From positions 162,255,124 to 162,319,123 of the forward strand of contig NC_135498.1 of assembly GCF_052857255.1 (NCBI RefSeq): 64,000 nt of DNA, in the 5' to 3' direction. The position numbers and the translations under genes were made by a program. The notes below the pieces were generated by a model. That model saw nothing but the letters and a program-made list of their open reading frames with translations, was not told where the DNA came from and did no database searches. The DNA comes from Amblyomma americanum. Taxonomy: Eukaryota; Arthropoda; Arachnida; Ixodida; Ixodidae. This document shows positions 36,310 to 51,886 of this stretch, piece after piece (the stretch's first letter is position 1; each line of letters begins with the position of its first letter).

Positions 36310-37880
36310 CTTTGTCTATTCTCTGACCCACTCTGCCCACTTCCTGTCTCTTAATGTTACACCTATAATTTTCTTTTCCATAGCTGTCTGCTTTGACCTT
36401 AACCTAATTTGAACCCTTTTCGCTAACCTCCATGATTCTGCCCCATAGATAAGTACAGCTAAGATAGAGCTGTTGTGCACTTTAGACTCGGCGTGTATAT
36501 GACAACTACAATTAATGATCTGAAAGAAGCGTCTAAATGCGCTCCACACCATTTTTATTCTTTTAGTTGAGTTCAGTTGATTTTTATTCGTTTAGTTTTA
36601 GTTGATTTTAGTCCGGATCAGCAGCCACTATCTGCCCTAAGTAGACGTATTCCCTTACCACTTCCAGCGCCTCGCTGTCAATTGTAATCTCCTGTTCTTT
36701 TCTGAGACTGTTCGACATTACTTTGGTTGTTTTGCAAATATTTTTGACGAATCGTACTACTCTGCCACTATCGCTCATTTATTATGCTGTGCGATTTATG
36801 TCCTGAATGATTTAACAATAAAAGGTCATCAACGAATGCAGATAACTAAGGTATGCTCTATTAGCTATTACACTCAACTGCTCCCAATCCACGCCACTGA
36901 ATAACTTATGTAAACAGGCAGGGAATAGCATTGGCGAGATCGTGTCTCCCTGACTGACACCCTTCCTTGTTGAAATGTTATAGCAGATTTTAGGGAGCAC
37001 TTTGGTGCCCGTGCAGCTATTAGAGATGTCTTGCAGTATTTTTACATAAGGCCTTTCTATACGCAGATTCTGCAATGCGTGAATGAATACCGATATTTCG
37101 AAACCTCAAATCATTTGTCCTGATTTCTGAAGGCTACATACAGAGATTGATTATATTCTTTGCATTTTCCTATCACTTGATTGATATTATGAGCATGGTT
37201 TATTTTCAAGTAACCCCTATAAAAGCCTGCCTGTTCATTTGGTTGACTGAAGTAGAAAGTTTTTCTGTCTTTATTAGCAATTACCGTACTAAATACCTTA
37301 TAGACAAAGAATGTTAAGCTTATCGGTATGTAATATTTTAAGTAATTGCTGCCTCGTTTGTTATAGTTTAAAACGATGTAAGCATTCTTCCGAAGTCTGG
37401 TACGGTTGAGGTCATAAGGCAATGTGTATACGTGGTGCTAGTTCTAGCACCGTCTACCGGCCGGCCTTCAACAGATCTCCCGTTAATTAATCCCCACCAA
37501 CTGTTTCAGCCCTGCAGATTGCCCCTAAAGTTTTTGTTGCCTCCTCTTAAGTTACTGGCGAGATTTCAAATTGCTGTCGCTACTGCCTCTTATTAACGTC
37601 CTGATTGCTTTCGCTACTGCTTAGATTTGTGTAGAACTTTCCGGTTACTCTAACTCTCTTATCCACACTACTAATGACATTGCGGTGTTTTCCCTTTAAC
37701 GCTTAAATCTGATTTTCGCCTATGCCTTGTTTTCTCTTCGCTTTTAGGCAACCTCTGTGCGCAACAGCATGCTCGATTCTCTCCGCATGGAACTTTTTTA
37801 TATCGGTTTTCTTGAGTTTACTCAGTAATTTTGATAGGTCAGCCAGTTATTCTTTGTATGTGAGGATAGATGTTTTCATA
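36310..37880 (-). pseudogene. Decayed RTE-type LINE: linker, RT and C-terminus
   Basis: Read on the minus strand, the order is that of an RTE (BovB-like) protein. There is a linker relic at about 37880-37560, which matches the linker of the RTE copy at 53300-53520 (its KRIEHAIKNGG region). Then come YYIPISLTFFVYKVFSTVI and EQAGFYRGYLKINHAHNINQ at 37111-37422. GVSQGDTISPMLFPACLHKL lies at 36812-37075, with the catalytic FADD box lost. ILAVLIYGAESWRLAKR and KIIGVTLRDRKWAEWVRE lie at 36316-36552. Frames differ between pieces. It is an old copy of probably the same family as 51887-53720. Confidence 0.75.
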
Positions 37881-40800
37881 CTGTAGAGTTGGATAGTACA
37901 ACCGTGGTGTGGACGGGAGACCAGCCGAAAGAGAGATTTCGGCAGATCAATGAAGTTTCTTGTATGGGAACGATGTTATTCGTTATGTGCGCGGCCTCAA
38001 ATAAACATGACATCGATCTTGCGATATGGTTATCAACTTTCAACTTTACGCCTTAGAACCGGGAGCGCAATGCGGCGAATCTGATTTTTTGCTCGTGCAG
38101 TCGGTCTGCTTCACCGAATTGATGTTACGATTGCCAAAGAGATTAATCAGAAATTTAGAAAGAGGTTATGTTTCCTGAGGCACGCTAAAAATTGATCTTC
38201 TGATATGTGTTTGAGGGGAACGACGACCCGAGGCACTCACTACGCATGTGCAATTATTGGTGTGAGAAGACGGCGGGCCTTATGAAGTGGCGAAGCCGGT
38301 CTGTTGCCGTTAGTTTATTTGAACACATTTCAATAGACTTCGTTCGTCGCCCGAGGAACAATAAAGCCAGCACTGCCGAGGAGAAATTCAATCAGTTGCG
38401 GCTGGAATGGAGAAGCATAGACTAGACTTTAACTGACAGATTCCTGGACTTCGTGCCTCGACCGTGTCAAGCAGCGATTGACGCAAAAGGCTCGCATAGG
38501 AACTTCTGATAGGATTATATTATTTTGAAATACCATTCTTGAAATCATGTCCATATATTGCTTTTGCCGTCACTCACTGCAGAAAACAAGTCATTAATAA
38601 ATTTTCGGTAAGAGAAGCATTTTTCTCATACTTATCATGAACGTTGGTATCTATTTTGCAAAAAAATTAATTATCTGTTTTCAATAGGCTCATAAATTAG
38701 TTTTAGTACTGCAAAAACAGATTGCAAAACCTAAATTGTGATGTTTATGTTTCCTACTTTACATACAGTTTGTTTCTTATAATTCCAATTAAAGGGCGTC
38801 TTTTTGTTGCCTCCTGAAACCTGATTCTGTACAAAGCGCTGCGTAGTTAAAATGCGAAGGCTTGTTTTTTGTTTTGCGAAAACGCGTTACGTAAACTCCC
38901 TGTCCTTGAGCCTAGGTCGATGATAATTTATGGGATGTGCTGTGGTTCCTAATAAATTTCCAATTAGAGTAGCTTTCTTGCGTTTCACTCCAGATTTGGA
39001 GGTTCCAAGACAGCTTACCGTAAATTCCACCAATTGCGGCGCTGACTTAAAGGATGTTTGGTCAGAACGCAGCGCCGAAAAGACCAATCCCACAGAGAGA
39101 GGCCGAGAGAACCGCCACGTAGTAGACTGGAATTTTTGTTTGAAGCGCAGTTACCAGGAATCCTGTGTACACATTCCCAATGTCCCGAAAAATATATCTG
39201 AGTGTTAGAAGATTTCAATTGCTTATTTCAACTCTCTGGCTGCGGCAAGCGGTGTGTTGTGTGTATCATATTTCAAGCAACCGATACATTCATTGACTTT
39301 TTCCTCCGGTTTCTTATGTCACGGTCTGACAACTTCGGGAAATGTACGACACCGTTCACCTAGAATTCACATTTCAATTTATGTTATTTTCAGGTGAACG
39401 AATTGTACGAGATTCTACGAGTTTTTTTAAGATAGAATGGTTGCCGAGTAATGTTCACAAAGTAGTGACGGTACACAAAGATTGCTTACACTACGCGTGG
39501 TACGCGTAGTAAAAAAGAGGAAGGTGAAATTAGTCGCCGAGATAAATTAAGCTGTAGTGGAAGTCATGCGCTGAAGGTACAACCTCAACGTGCGCTTGTG
39601 TGCTTTAAGTTTGCGCTTGAATTGTGGAACAAGAAATATAAGAATATTTTGGTCCCTACTCTCCGCGCTGCTATAACCGCCAGACATCACCATGGCTTGA
39701 AACGCAGGGCGCAAAGCAGCCCTTCTATTGACGAGCATACTGACATCACAAACCCTTTCGAATGAGAGGGTAATTCTGAGTGCCAACGTGAATGTTACAA
39801 GACCAGAAACAATGAATGTATTCGTTTCTACTTCGGCGAGATTTGTTAATACTGTTTAGTAGGTTATCGTGATAATAACATTGAAAATTGAATCGCATAT
39901 CTCAAGACCTCTTTTACTGGTACCATATTTGATGCTTTTAACCTGTAAATAACTGCCAATTTGCCGAGAGTTTTAAAAAGCTGCAGTTTGCGGTTTTTAA
40001 TACTGGAGCGAATTAACATGATTTCTCGAAGAAGACGATTTAGGGGAGCGGTTTTCACTGAATTCTTTAACATTTTTGATTGAGAAAGAAGCGAAACACG
40101 GCAACATCACAATCAGCCAAATCCTCTTTCAGTCCCAAACACTTCCAGTGCAGTCGTCTCCGGATTACGTCAGGTACCAAGTGCATCTTGAAGGTTTAGA
40201 AATCGAAATGCAATACGTTATATTTGCAGCTAGGCACACTTTCTTCCCAGGAGTAGAATTACGAGGACGATTGGTGCATGAAGGTTATTCAAGGCAGCCA
40301 ACTGGAAGAAAGGCAAGTCAAGTTGGAACGAAGTTATGGTGAACCCTCAGAGCAAATTCTCTATAGTATGAAAATGAAGACACCAGCAGCGCTGCCAGTA
40401 AAGCTTGTTTTCGTTTTATAATAAGAAAACGTAGAATATTAAATGCCGCACAAAATATAGGCCACTTAGCTGGGCATAATTTTCGCGAAATCAATAGATA
40501 GCTTCCAAATATTACAGCGAAATGCTAGAAATGCACAATTTTTTTGCTATATAGTGGGCAGTCACTGCTATGCAAACAGGCACCAGGATAGAAAGGTCTT
40601 CGTTGCGCAAAATATAGATGACTGCGCTGTGCTCGTGTTTTTTTTAAAAGATGAAAACAAAGGTAACTCAAGTTGACGGGAGACCTTTTTTCGTGTGCTT
40701 AAAGTATTTCCCCCTGATTCAAAACGCGCAGCGCAAGCAGGCTTATACCGTTGTTACACGAGCAGGCTTACCCGCAGTTATACCTAACTGCTGTTACCAG

Positions 40801-41140
40801 ACTTAGCCACCGTTACCGTGAACTGAACTGCGGTGCTGCTACAGGCTCTCAAATACAGCAGCAAAGACGGTCCCGAGGTGTTGACGTATTCGCACTTCTT
40901 CCTGAAGTTTACTAACCTGTAAACACAAAGAAATAAGAGCCTTCGGCTGGAGATGTGACATAAATGTATCAATAAATATTTTTCTTATGTCTTAAATATA
41001 TCAGTGTAATTTTTCAGACTTTAGCGAGAAAAATAAAAGCAGTCTTTAAACAGTGGTAGTTTTTGGCTTCCTAGTCATTTTTTAGCCGAAAATAGCCCGA
41101 GATTCTAGTTCACTATAGCCGAAAAGCCGGAGTTAGTTGA
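37881..41140. other. Unassigned
   Basis: No gene recognised with confidence. ORFs at 38207-38425, 38930-39208 and 40076-40342 (+) have no known motif. A 9-bp-arm hairpin (ACTACGCGT, loop GGT, ACGCGTAGT) lies at 39490-39510. Confidence 0.2.
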
Positions 41141-41323
41141 TTATGTAGGCCGAACGGGTAGTTCGAGGACACATACTGCACTTGTGATATTACCCTTGTG
41201 GTTCTGCGTCAACGGCAGAGTGAGCGAAGTGCGCCTCGGCGAAAATTACAGAGCGCGCTGGTGATTACCAACGTCGTGAGACCGCAGAACCGCACCCCTC
41301 AGCGGGCAGCTGCTTGAAATGCG

Positions 41324-41896
41324 ATGGCACAGCGTGGTTGTGCGGAAACAGGGCATGATGAGGACGATTTCATGGCTTTGTTCACCATGCAGCAAGCGGC
41401 GCTTCATCAGTGTCGCATCCAGCAGTTGCGCATACTGAAAGAAATGTACGCAGCAGAAGATGAGCGTGAACACGCTGAAAGAATGTGTCGCCGCATCGTG
41501 GCGACAGCGGCGCGGCTCTGTTCCTCCGAACGTCGGTCATGGGATTATGCTCGAGGGCACTCTTGGTACGAGACTACGGTGCCACACATGCCAGACAGTG
41601 AGTTTAGGGCGCATTTAAGAGTGGTCCGCAGTACTTTCCGGTACCTCCTGAGTTTGTGTGAGTGCATGAAGCGGCAAGATACGACCGTGTGACGAGCAAT
41701 CCCCCTGGACAAGCGTGTGGCTATAAGCCTGTATTGTATCGCGTCCTCTGCGGAAGAATGAACAATCGCCAACGCTTTTGGCATTGGTCGGTCGGCTGTC
41801 AACACTATATTTCGCGAGTTTTGCGCCGTTGTTGTACGTCAGCTGGGCGCAAAGTTAGTGAGCTTTCCCAATAACACACCGGTTATAATAAAGCCA
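41324..41896 (+). pseudogene. PIF/Harbinger transposase relic (HARBI1-like)
   Basis: The plus frame from ATG 41324 reads an N-terminal helical region, then the family pattern SWYETTVPHMPDSEFRAHLR and STFRYLLSLCECMKRQDT. A TGA stop follows at 41690-41692. The same frame continues with RAIPLDKRVAISLYCIASS, a second TGA at 41759-41761, and TIANAFGIGRSAVNTIFREF with VVRQLGAKLVSFP. This is the helix-turn-helix region that precedes the DDE catalytic core in HARBI1-type proteins. The catalytic core is absent. Two stops in an otherwise unbroken frame suggest moderate age. Terminal inverted repeats were not identified. Confidence 0.7.
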
Positions 41897-41899
41897 CTT

Positions 41900-43310
41900 C
41901 CATTTCTAAACAAAGTTCCCAAGAGGGTTTGCTGCTACTCCTTTTCTGAAAGTGACGCTCAGGGTAATTCTATCCAATTTTGTTCTTTGTAAAAGTTGAT
42001 TCTCTTGTTCTTTCTGGTGATATTGGTGTTAGTCCAAGAGCAAAATAAAATTGTTAAGAAAGCTGTTGTATTTATAAACTTTCCCGAAAGTGTATTCAGT
42101 CTAGGGACGCTAAGAGCGGAATGGACTCCGTGACTAGTATTCGGAAGCTTATGACAATGAAGCCCACACTCCGGGATCCACACAGATGAATTTTGTGGCG
42201 CATCTTTGGCTTCCTCCAAAAACGGCCGGTGATGGCGAGAGCTGTATTTTATTTTTTACCTTTTCTAGCTTATAAGAGCTTCGTTATCGCTTGAGGTGTT
42301 GACCGCGCCAATAAAATGCAGTAGCTTGTCGATACAGGACAACTATATCTTGTCCTTGGTGCCATTATTGGACAAACCAGCGGAAAGATGCAGACACAGA
42401 GAGGGACACAGGATTACGACGGACTTGCAACTGACCTCTTTGTCTGCGTTCTTCCGCATGTTTTTTTTTTTAGAACTATGAACGAACTGGCCCAGCTCTC
42501 TACTCTGCTAGTGATCTTAACACTTAGGCCACGTTAAGAGTGGAATACGAGAGCACTAAATTTCCCTTCTATGCTATAATAACATCATACTCTGATTTTA
42601 GTGTTGATTCTATCTCCCAGCTTCTCTGTACAACAGGCACAATATAACGATATAACAATATAACACAATATAAGAATATAACACAACTGGCATAATATAG
42701 TGAATGTACTTTGACAGACAGAATGAATTCATGTCTTCAACATAGAAAACGGGTTGTTTCTGTTCTCATCTATAGAAATTAGGCCTTAAAGTGGACTCCA
42801 CCTTAAATCTCCAGCGAATCACACTGCCGGTAAACAGGAAAACAAATCGCTTGGGGTAATTTTTGATGAACATCTCTTATTCATGCGTCACGTAAACACA
42901 ATAAGCTTCCAGAACCACCTTTATTCCAATATTCCACTAAAGGAAACATGGGGAATACGAAAGAACCTGCTTGTAATGCCTCAAAAGCTCTGTGGTACGG
43001 TGTCGTTTGATATATTAGTGCACAGTGGAGCGAGACAGCCATATTTAGAAGAATTCACTCAGTACATACCTTGAATCTTCGCCTTGTAACTGGTGCATGC
43101 ATAACATCTGCAATTAATAAATTATATACATAAAGCAATGAGCCAGGTCCTCGAAGACGTAAGACCCGTGCTCACTTAACCATTCGTCCTTAAAATACGC
43201 CACATCTTACAACCCCTTTTTTACCCCTTTGTTACGAAGTCCTGATCTAGAATAGAGTTTGAAAAGAAAGCCCTAGCGATCAGACTATTCCTACTGCGCG
43301 TTGATAATGT
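41900..43310. other. Unassigned, with an ATATAAC simple repeat
   Basis: No gene recognised. 42636-42710 holds short degenerate repeats of AATATAACA. The rest is unassigned AT-rich DNA. Confidence 0.3.
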
Positions 43311-43311
43311 T

Positions 43312-43545
43312 TAGTGTATGGGGTATAATGTACCAAAGCGACTAAGGCTATGAGGAATTTCCGGGAATTCTTAAGGGCTCCGGGAATTTCGACCACCTGG
43401 GGTTCTTTAACGTGCAGTGACATCACACAGCGCACGGGCCTCTAGAATGTCGCCTGCATGGAAATTCGACCGCCGCGACCGGGGTCGAACCCACGTCTTT
43501 CGGGCCAGGAGCCGAGTGCCATAACCACTCAGCTACCGCGGCGGC
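43312..43545 (-). mobile_element. Ruka-like SINE
   Basis: The tRNA-like head is at 43545 on the minus strand (GCCGCCGCGGTAGCTGAGTG; B box GGTTCGACCCC). The body matches the other copies, including GGGGTTCTTTAACGTGCAGT read on the plus strand. GTTGATAA occurs close to both ends but is not flush, so the target duplication is uncertain. Confidence 0.8.
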
Positions 43546-44526
43546 TCTCTGAGTGTTGATAAGTGCCAGGAATTAGTGGTACTCGACGAATTACTGGATA
43601 TGTCATAAAGACTAGATCCGCTTACATCTCGAAGCAATTTCCCGCTGTACGCGAATTTGCTTATCCAGGTTCACTAAGAGCAACTCCACAATATATTTTG
43701 ATTATGGTAAGTTCTTGGGCTAGCTGTCATTTCTACAGCATTGGATAAAAACCGCTTGCAGACCGGGACAGCGCAGTTGTGTGGGGCGTTTCTTCATTCG
43801 CTGTGGGCATCTGCAAGCGCTGATCATCTAATAATAGCAGGATACATCTCGTCAAAGTAGTACGCAAAAAGCAAAAATGAGAGTCGCTTTCTGCACTTTA
43901 ACTTCCGAAGTGCAGTACTAAAAGACAAACTAAATAAATCATCCAGTCTACATTAGTGCGAATGAAGTTTTACTAGTGTTGCGCCGTTTTTGTTGCTGTT
44001 AGAAAAATTAACAAAATGCGGGAAACAGTATTATCATCACCACCATCTAAGCGACGACATATGACGCCACTTCACAAATGAAATGGAACCTTTATAAGGA
44101 ACCATACACAAGGCAATGTGAGTAGCCACAGAACACATGCACTGAGGGTTCTAGTCCTGTCGGCATTAGCAGGTTAGTTATAATGCGAGAGAGATGAAGC
44201 CTGTCTCCCACGTGGTCCTAATCATAGTACAAAGCTAACATGCCACAAGAATGTCGCTATTACTCGGTAAACTGGTAGATGATAGAAAGAATACATGGAT
44301 AGAAAAGTAAACAGCACTTCGCACGTGATTTAGCGGTTCCTCGAAGAGTAGAAGTTATGTACGCAAAAACGAACTTCTTCGAAGGGATTTCATGTCACCA
44401 AGTCATCAGCACGTATCTTGCACCAACGGGTACTTATAACATAAACTCATGCGTTAAGTATCCTAAGATACGATAACAATCAACTGCATATTTCCATGTG
44501 TAAAACGTGAGAACCAAGAAACAATA
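43546..44526. other. Unassigned
   Basis: No gene or repeat family recognised. Confidence 0.2.
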
Positions 44527-44735
44527 CATTTTTGGCGCTCGGCTAATCACCCAAAAGACGCGGGTTCGATTCCGGCCATGGCGTTCGAAATTCGATGGAG
44601 GCAAAATTTTAGACGCTTGTGTACTGCGCGATGTCAGTGCAGTTAAAGAACCTCAGGTGGTCGAAATCTACGGAGCTTTTCACTACGCCGTCCCTCACAG
44701 CCCGTCCCTCATTGTGAACGAAACCGTGTGAATAC
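44527..44735 (+). mobile_element. Ruka-like SINE lacking the start of its head
   Basis: Begins within the tRNA-like part (GGCGCTCGGCTAATCACCC), keeps the B box GGTTCGATTCC and continues through CGATGGAGGCAAAATTTTAG and TAAAGAACCTCAGGTGGTCG. The first ~25 bp of the head are missing. Confidence 0.75.
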
Positions 44736-44844
44736 CATGATCCGTATCGGACGTTTTAACAGCAAGGAAATATGATCATTGGTAAATAATCTGAAAGGAG
44801 TGAGCGCTGTTGTTTTGCTGTTTGTATTGATACTTATTTTGCCT

Positions 44845-47591
<2,747 letters not shown>

Positions 47592-47640
47592 ACAAGCCTG
47601 AGTTGCCTTGGGACATTAAACCCTCATAAATCATACAGCA
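47592..47640 (+). mobile_element. SINE 3'-end fragment
   Basis: CCTTGGGACATTAAACCCTC matches the plus-sense 3' end of the Ruka-like SINE (complement of 26155-26186). It sits directly after the microsatellite. Only the last ~40 bp of a SINE, or of a LINE sharing that tail, are present. Confidence 0.5.
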
Positions 47641-47849
47641 TACCATACATTTTTGGAGACATTACGACATACGTCCCATTCGACCCGAACATACTACAAG
47701 AAGAAAATACGACTTTTTAATTGTGTCTCTTTTTACTTTGCTAAACAAAGCAAACCATTTAAACAAAGCAAGGTCTCGGAATCGTTGATGAACGACCATT
47801 TTTGGCGACAACAAAATTCTAAGCACTATCATGATTCTGCCTAATGCGA

Positions 47850-48440
47850 AATTTGACCGCACCCCTCTCGGTGCCTCAGGTTCTGGCCGCTCATTGCTTC
47901 ACTTTGCTCGGTCGTTGGCCCGCCTGGCGACGATATTAGTTCGCTACTAGTATTAGTTGACGAATATCACGATGTTCAATGCACAGCGCGCTAGAATACG
48001 TATATTAGTCTAATAGCAGTATTAGTAGAATAAGGCATCGTTGTGCAATGCACAACGCGAGAGTGTGGAGATCGGCTGCGATGATAGCCGAGTGCTCTCA
48101 GTCTCTCTCGGCTCACTGTTTTGCTTTTCTGGGTCGTCGGCGCGTCTGGTCGACATATTAGGTCGATTGTAATATTATTTGATGATGAAGATGAAGCTCA
48201 ATTCACAGCGCGCGAAAATGTGTATATTGGTCCGATAGCTGTTGCGTTGAAGACGACGACGACGTGCAATGCACAGTGCGAGTGTGTGTTGCAGTTTAAC
48301 AGGAGACTTGATCTGTTGCGGCGATAGCCCAATGCTCTTGTCCAATGGCCAGCGAAGATGATCCGTGCACGGCGCGGCGGGTTCGAATCCCAGTGGTGGC
48401 GATGTATATTCCATGTGTGGCTCGGTTACACTGATGGCGG
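47850..48440 (+). mobile_element. Second tRNA-like SINE family, duplicated module
   Basis: 48160-48440 matches 26830-27060, with B box GGTTCGAATCC at 48380-48390. Upstream, 47850-48160 holds a related block: CTCGGTCGTTGGCCCGCCTG and the partner CTGGGTCGTCGGCGCGTCTG, each followed by a TATTAG/GTAATATTA stretch and GTGCAATGCACA-like sequence. The 5' module therefore seems to be present twice. Confidence 0.55.
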
Positions 48441-48811
48441 TGACGCAGCTTAACCAAAGAACGAATGATTAAGAGCTGCGCTCTAAAACACCTAGACGAA
48501 AGGGAGCAGAAGTAGGGGCCCTTTTTTATTGCTTGGTTGTGCCTTAAATACATGTCTGTAGCGTAACAGAAAAAAGATGAAGAAAAACATATAAAGTGAA
48601 AGAAAATGTAAATGATCAAACCATATCGAAAAGCTGTCCAGTTCCTTTGCCATGGAGCGCGGTGGACGGGATGCTCATTAACACATCGCCCTTGTGCTTA
48701 ATGTTGATGGCTTCACTGATTATATTCTCGCATTTTTCGATGAACGTATAAATGAGAGTGCCTGCGTAGATCTTAGAAGCACACTAATGCTGGCAACAGT
48801 GCTTAGGCATA

Positions 48812-50510
48812 TTTATTTATTTATTTACATATACTGCAGCCCCGATGGGGCTATTGCAGGAGTAGGAGGAAGAGGAGAGAAAAAAAAAGGCAGAGAGGAA
48901 CAACATATTCAGAAGTGAACACCATTAAAATACAGAACAGAAATGCAACAGACTAATCACAGATTTGAAACAACATTGAAAAATAGGTTTGGTTCCAGGG
49001 AGCGTATATCACCGGGTAAAGAATTCCATCGTTCGATAACACAAGGAAAAAAACTAAATTTGAACACATCAGTGCGCGAGTGAATGGGTGTTACATTCAA
49101 TGGGTGGTAGCTCCTTGTAGATGAAGATGCTGAAAAATGCAAATACTCAGACAGCGAATCAAAGCGGGATGAATTAACAATACCATGAAAATATTTTAAA
49201 CACTCATTGTCGCGGTGGGTACAAAGGAGGGAAAGGCCTATGGCAGCAAGAGTGGATGAAGGTGAAAAATTTCTGTCATACCGTCGGCAAATAAACCGTA
49301 CTGCTTTCCTTTGGACGGATTCCAGCTTACTGATATCGGACTGTTTATGAGGATTCCAGATTATTGACCCATACTCCAAAAGTGGACGAATTAAAGCTTT
49401 GTATGTTACCAGTTTAGTTTCATGGGGGGCAACACTAAGTGTACGTTTTAGATAACCGAGCCTCCGCATTGCATTATTGGATATTGTGTTAATATGCTTT
49501 GACCAGGATAAGTTAAAAGAAAAAAGAAGACCTAAATATTTGTACTCGGACACTTGATTCAGAGAGTTATCTTTGAATGAGTAGGTGTAAGAAGATGGTA
49601 TTGTGCGATTACAGAATGACTTGTATACAGATTTACGAAAGTTTTTTTTGCATTTGCCATGTTTCACACCATGAGAAGAATGACACGAATGACTGATTTA
49701 GTTGCGCGTGATCCTCAGGGGTGTTAATTGAACTGTATATCACACAATCGTCTGCATACAACCGAATTTTAGAAATATTATTTTCTGGCAAATCATTAAT
49801 GTATAATAAGAACAACAGTGGTCCGAGCACGGATCCTTGTGGTACACCGGATGATACATTAACAGTTCCAGATGAACAGGAGTTGAAAGAAACATACTGT
49901 GTACGATTAGAAAGAAAGCTTGATATCCAGTCTACCAGTAACGGGTTTTTGAGTATTGCATTAAGTATACAAAGAAGTTTGCTGTGGAGAACGGTGTCGA
50001 AAGCTCTAGAAAGGTCGATAAATAAAGCGTCGATTTGTGAGCCCGTGCCGAGGGAACTAGCAATGTCGTGCGTGAATTCTACAAGTTGTGAAATGGTACT
50101 GAGCCCGCGCCGAAACCCATGCTGAAATTTGCACAAGATATTGTTAGCTTCAAGAAATTCTGTAATGTGCTTATGAATGATATGTTCTAGTAATTTGCAT
50201 GAGTGTGAAGTTAACGAAATGGGGCGATAGTTGGACAAGATTTGGGTGCTGCTAGCTTTAAACAGGGGAATAACTTTTGCAAGCTTCCAGGCTACGGGGA
50301 CGGTTGCGGGTGATAGCGATTTCTGGAAGATGGTAGTCAAATAGCGGCTGGTCCAAAGAGAGTAACGATGCAGAAATACATTAGGGATATCATCAGGACC
50401 AGTACTTTTTTTCACATTTATGTTCAGAATGAGGTTCTGAACAGCTTCGACGCTTATTGAAATATCATCGACAAAACATTGAGAGTTGCTAGGAGACAGA
50501 AGGCGCGTTT
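48812..50510 (-). pseudogene. CR1/Jockey-like LINE with near-intact RT
   Basis: On the minus strand, 50415-49633 is open and holds RT motifs in order: LSNYRPISLTSHSCKLLEHI, ALFIDLSRAFDTV (motif A), SGVPQGSVLGPLLFLLYIND (motif B) and RLYADDCVIYSS (motif C). The frame shifts near 49650 at a run of eight A (QMQKKLS/KCKKNFR). It continues in 49667-48957 with YKYLGLLFSFNLSWSKHI and RRLGYLKRTL to the C-terminus. The 3' UTR carries a small hairpin (GCCCCATCGGGGC) and an (AAAT)n tail at 48812-48830. It is 5'-truncated near 50510; the endonuclease is absent. Least decayed LINE RT in the window, but inactive. Confidence 0.85.
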
Positions 50511-50859
50511 TTCAGAGGTTGTTTGTAATCCTACAGCCAGTAGCTCAAATTTCGGTCATTTTTACCAACTCAAGAATGCGGCGGCATGACTACCGTATTT
50601 CATAAAAAAACATTTCTTTCTCCTTTTGACTTACTGATTTTCTTGTTTATTTTTTCAACGATCTTCCCGCTATTGGCTGTTCACCTTGAGGCAAGTAGAA
50701 CTCAGCTGATGTGAGCCCTTTCGCCGAAACTTTAGCAGCAATGCTTCGTAAAATTTTGTGAATTAACGCGAATATGTGGTACGACTGCGCAGCGTGATAT
50801 TTCGCAAGTAGTTGTCAGCTGCTTCTTTTTTTGAGCGTAAGCTACACTGGCCGAGGTTG

Positions 50860-51120
50860 AGCAGTTTCACGTGGCTCCTCGAGAGCCTTGCTGCGCATGC
50901 GCGAGGAGCGGTGACGTCACACGGCGCACAGCTGGCGCGCCGGAGCCGCTGCCGCCGCGCGCTCTGCCGGTCCGCGCATCCTTTGGAAAGCGCACCACAT
51001 GACAAACGCGTAACGAGCCACGTGACCATCCACGGCGCCGCTATATTGTTGTAGAACACTATAGCGCCACGCCGTTGTCAGCTTCTCGCAACACGTGACT
51101 GACCACGTGGCCAACCACAT
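50860..51120. promoter_or_regulatory. GC-rich block with four CACGTG E-boxes
   Basis: CACGTG occurs at 50868, 51019, 51092 and 51104, two of them as CACGTGAC, within a CpG-rich stretch (50880-51060). bHLH-zip factors (USF, MITF/TFEB type) bind such boxes in animals. No flanking gene was recognised, so the target is unknown. Confidence 0.35.
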
Positions 51121-51886
51121 GGCACCGTGGTCACGGGCAGCAAGTTATTATACACATGAATTTTTGTTTCAGAGGCCACTAGAATTTTCGAGCTTTACTA
51201 TGCATGTTCACTTTGCGCCGCACACCAAGGTCTGTGGAAGCGAGTAGTATTGGTATTTCATACCTAACGGAAGGCCATTCACGCTGGGAAGACAGGCTCC
51301 TCACATAAACTCCACGATACAAACACTTAAATATTTATATGATCTGGTTTGCTGATTGATATTTTGTTAGTATTTTTTGCATACCTTTAATCTCTTGCGA
51401 GAGTGATATGTATTTAAGTAACAGCGTGCAATAAAAGTGGTTGTTAGCGTCGCGTTGCGCCCCTATTACATGCCCGTCCTACATAACCGTTATTTTCACC
51501 CCAAAAAAGATTATGCAGCAACCAGCCCCACTGTTTACCCTGATAGGGCCCCTTTCTAGCAGCAGAGGCACTGTCCCATATTATACTTCGCTTTACTCAC
51601 CGTGCGTTTATGTGATTCTTGACGCTTTGGCAGGTTGCAAAGCCCGGCTCTAGTGCTTTTTTCTGCAACTTCTGTTCGAGGGCCAGCTATCATCGGAAGG
51701 AGGGGCAAAGAGTCTCTTGCATATTCTCTGTTCTCGAGCACAAACACAAGCAGCGTCAATGAATACTCCCCTCCCCCCCCCCCCCCCCTTCCCCATGAAA
51801 ATGGCTGGTGTTCAACGTGTCTTAAACCTAGTTATACGAGCTAAAGCTTTGTTAAGCATGGTCTCCACTGTCTCAAATCAAATGTC
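51121..51886. other. Unassigned
   Basis: No gene recognised. A poly-C run lies near 51774-51788. Confidence 0.2.

Noticed and set aside
39490..39510. Short hairpin ACTACGCGT-GGT-ACGCGTAGT
   Set aside because: Nine-base arms with no terminator-like or repeat context; chance cannot be excluded in 64 kb.
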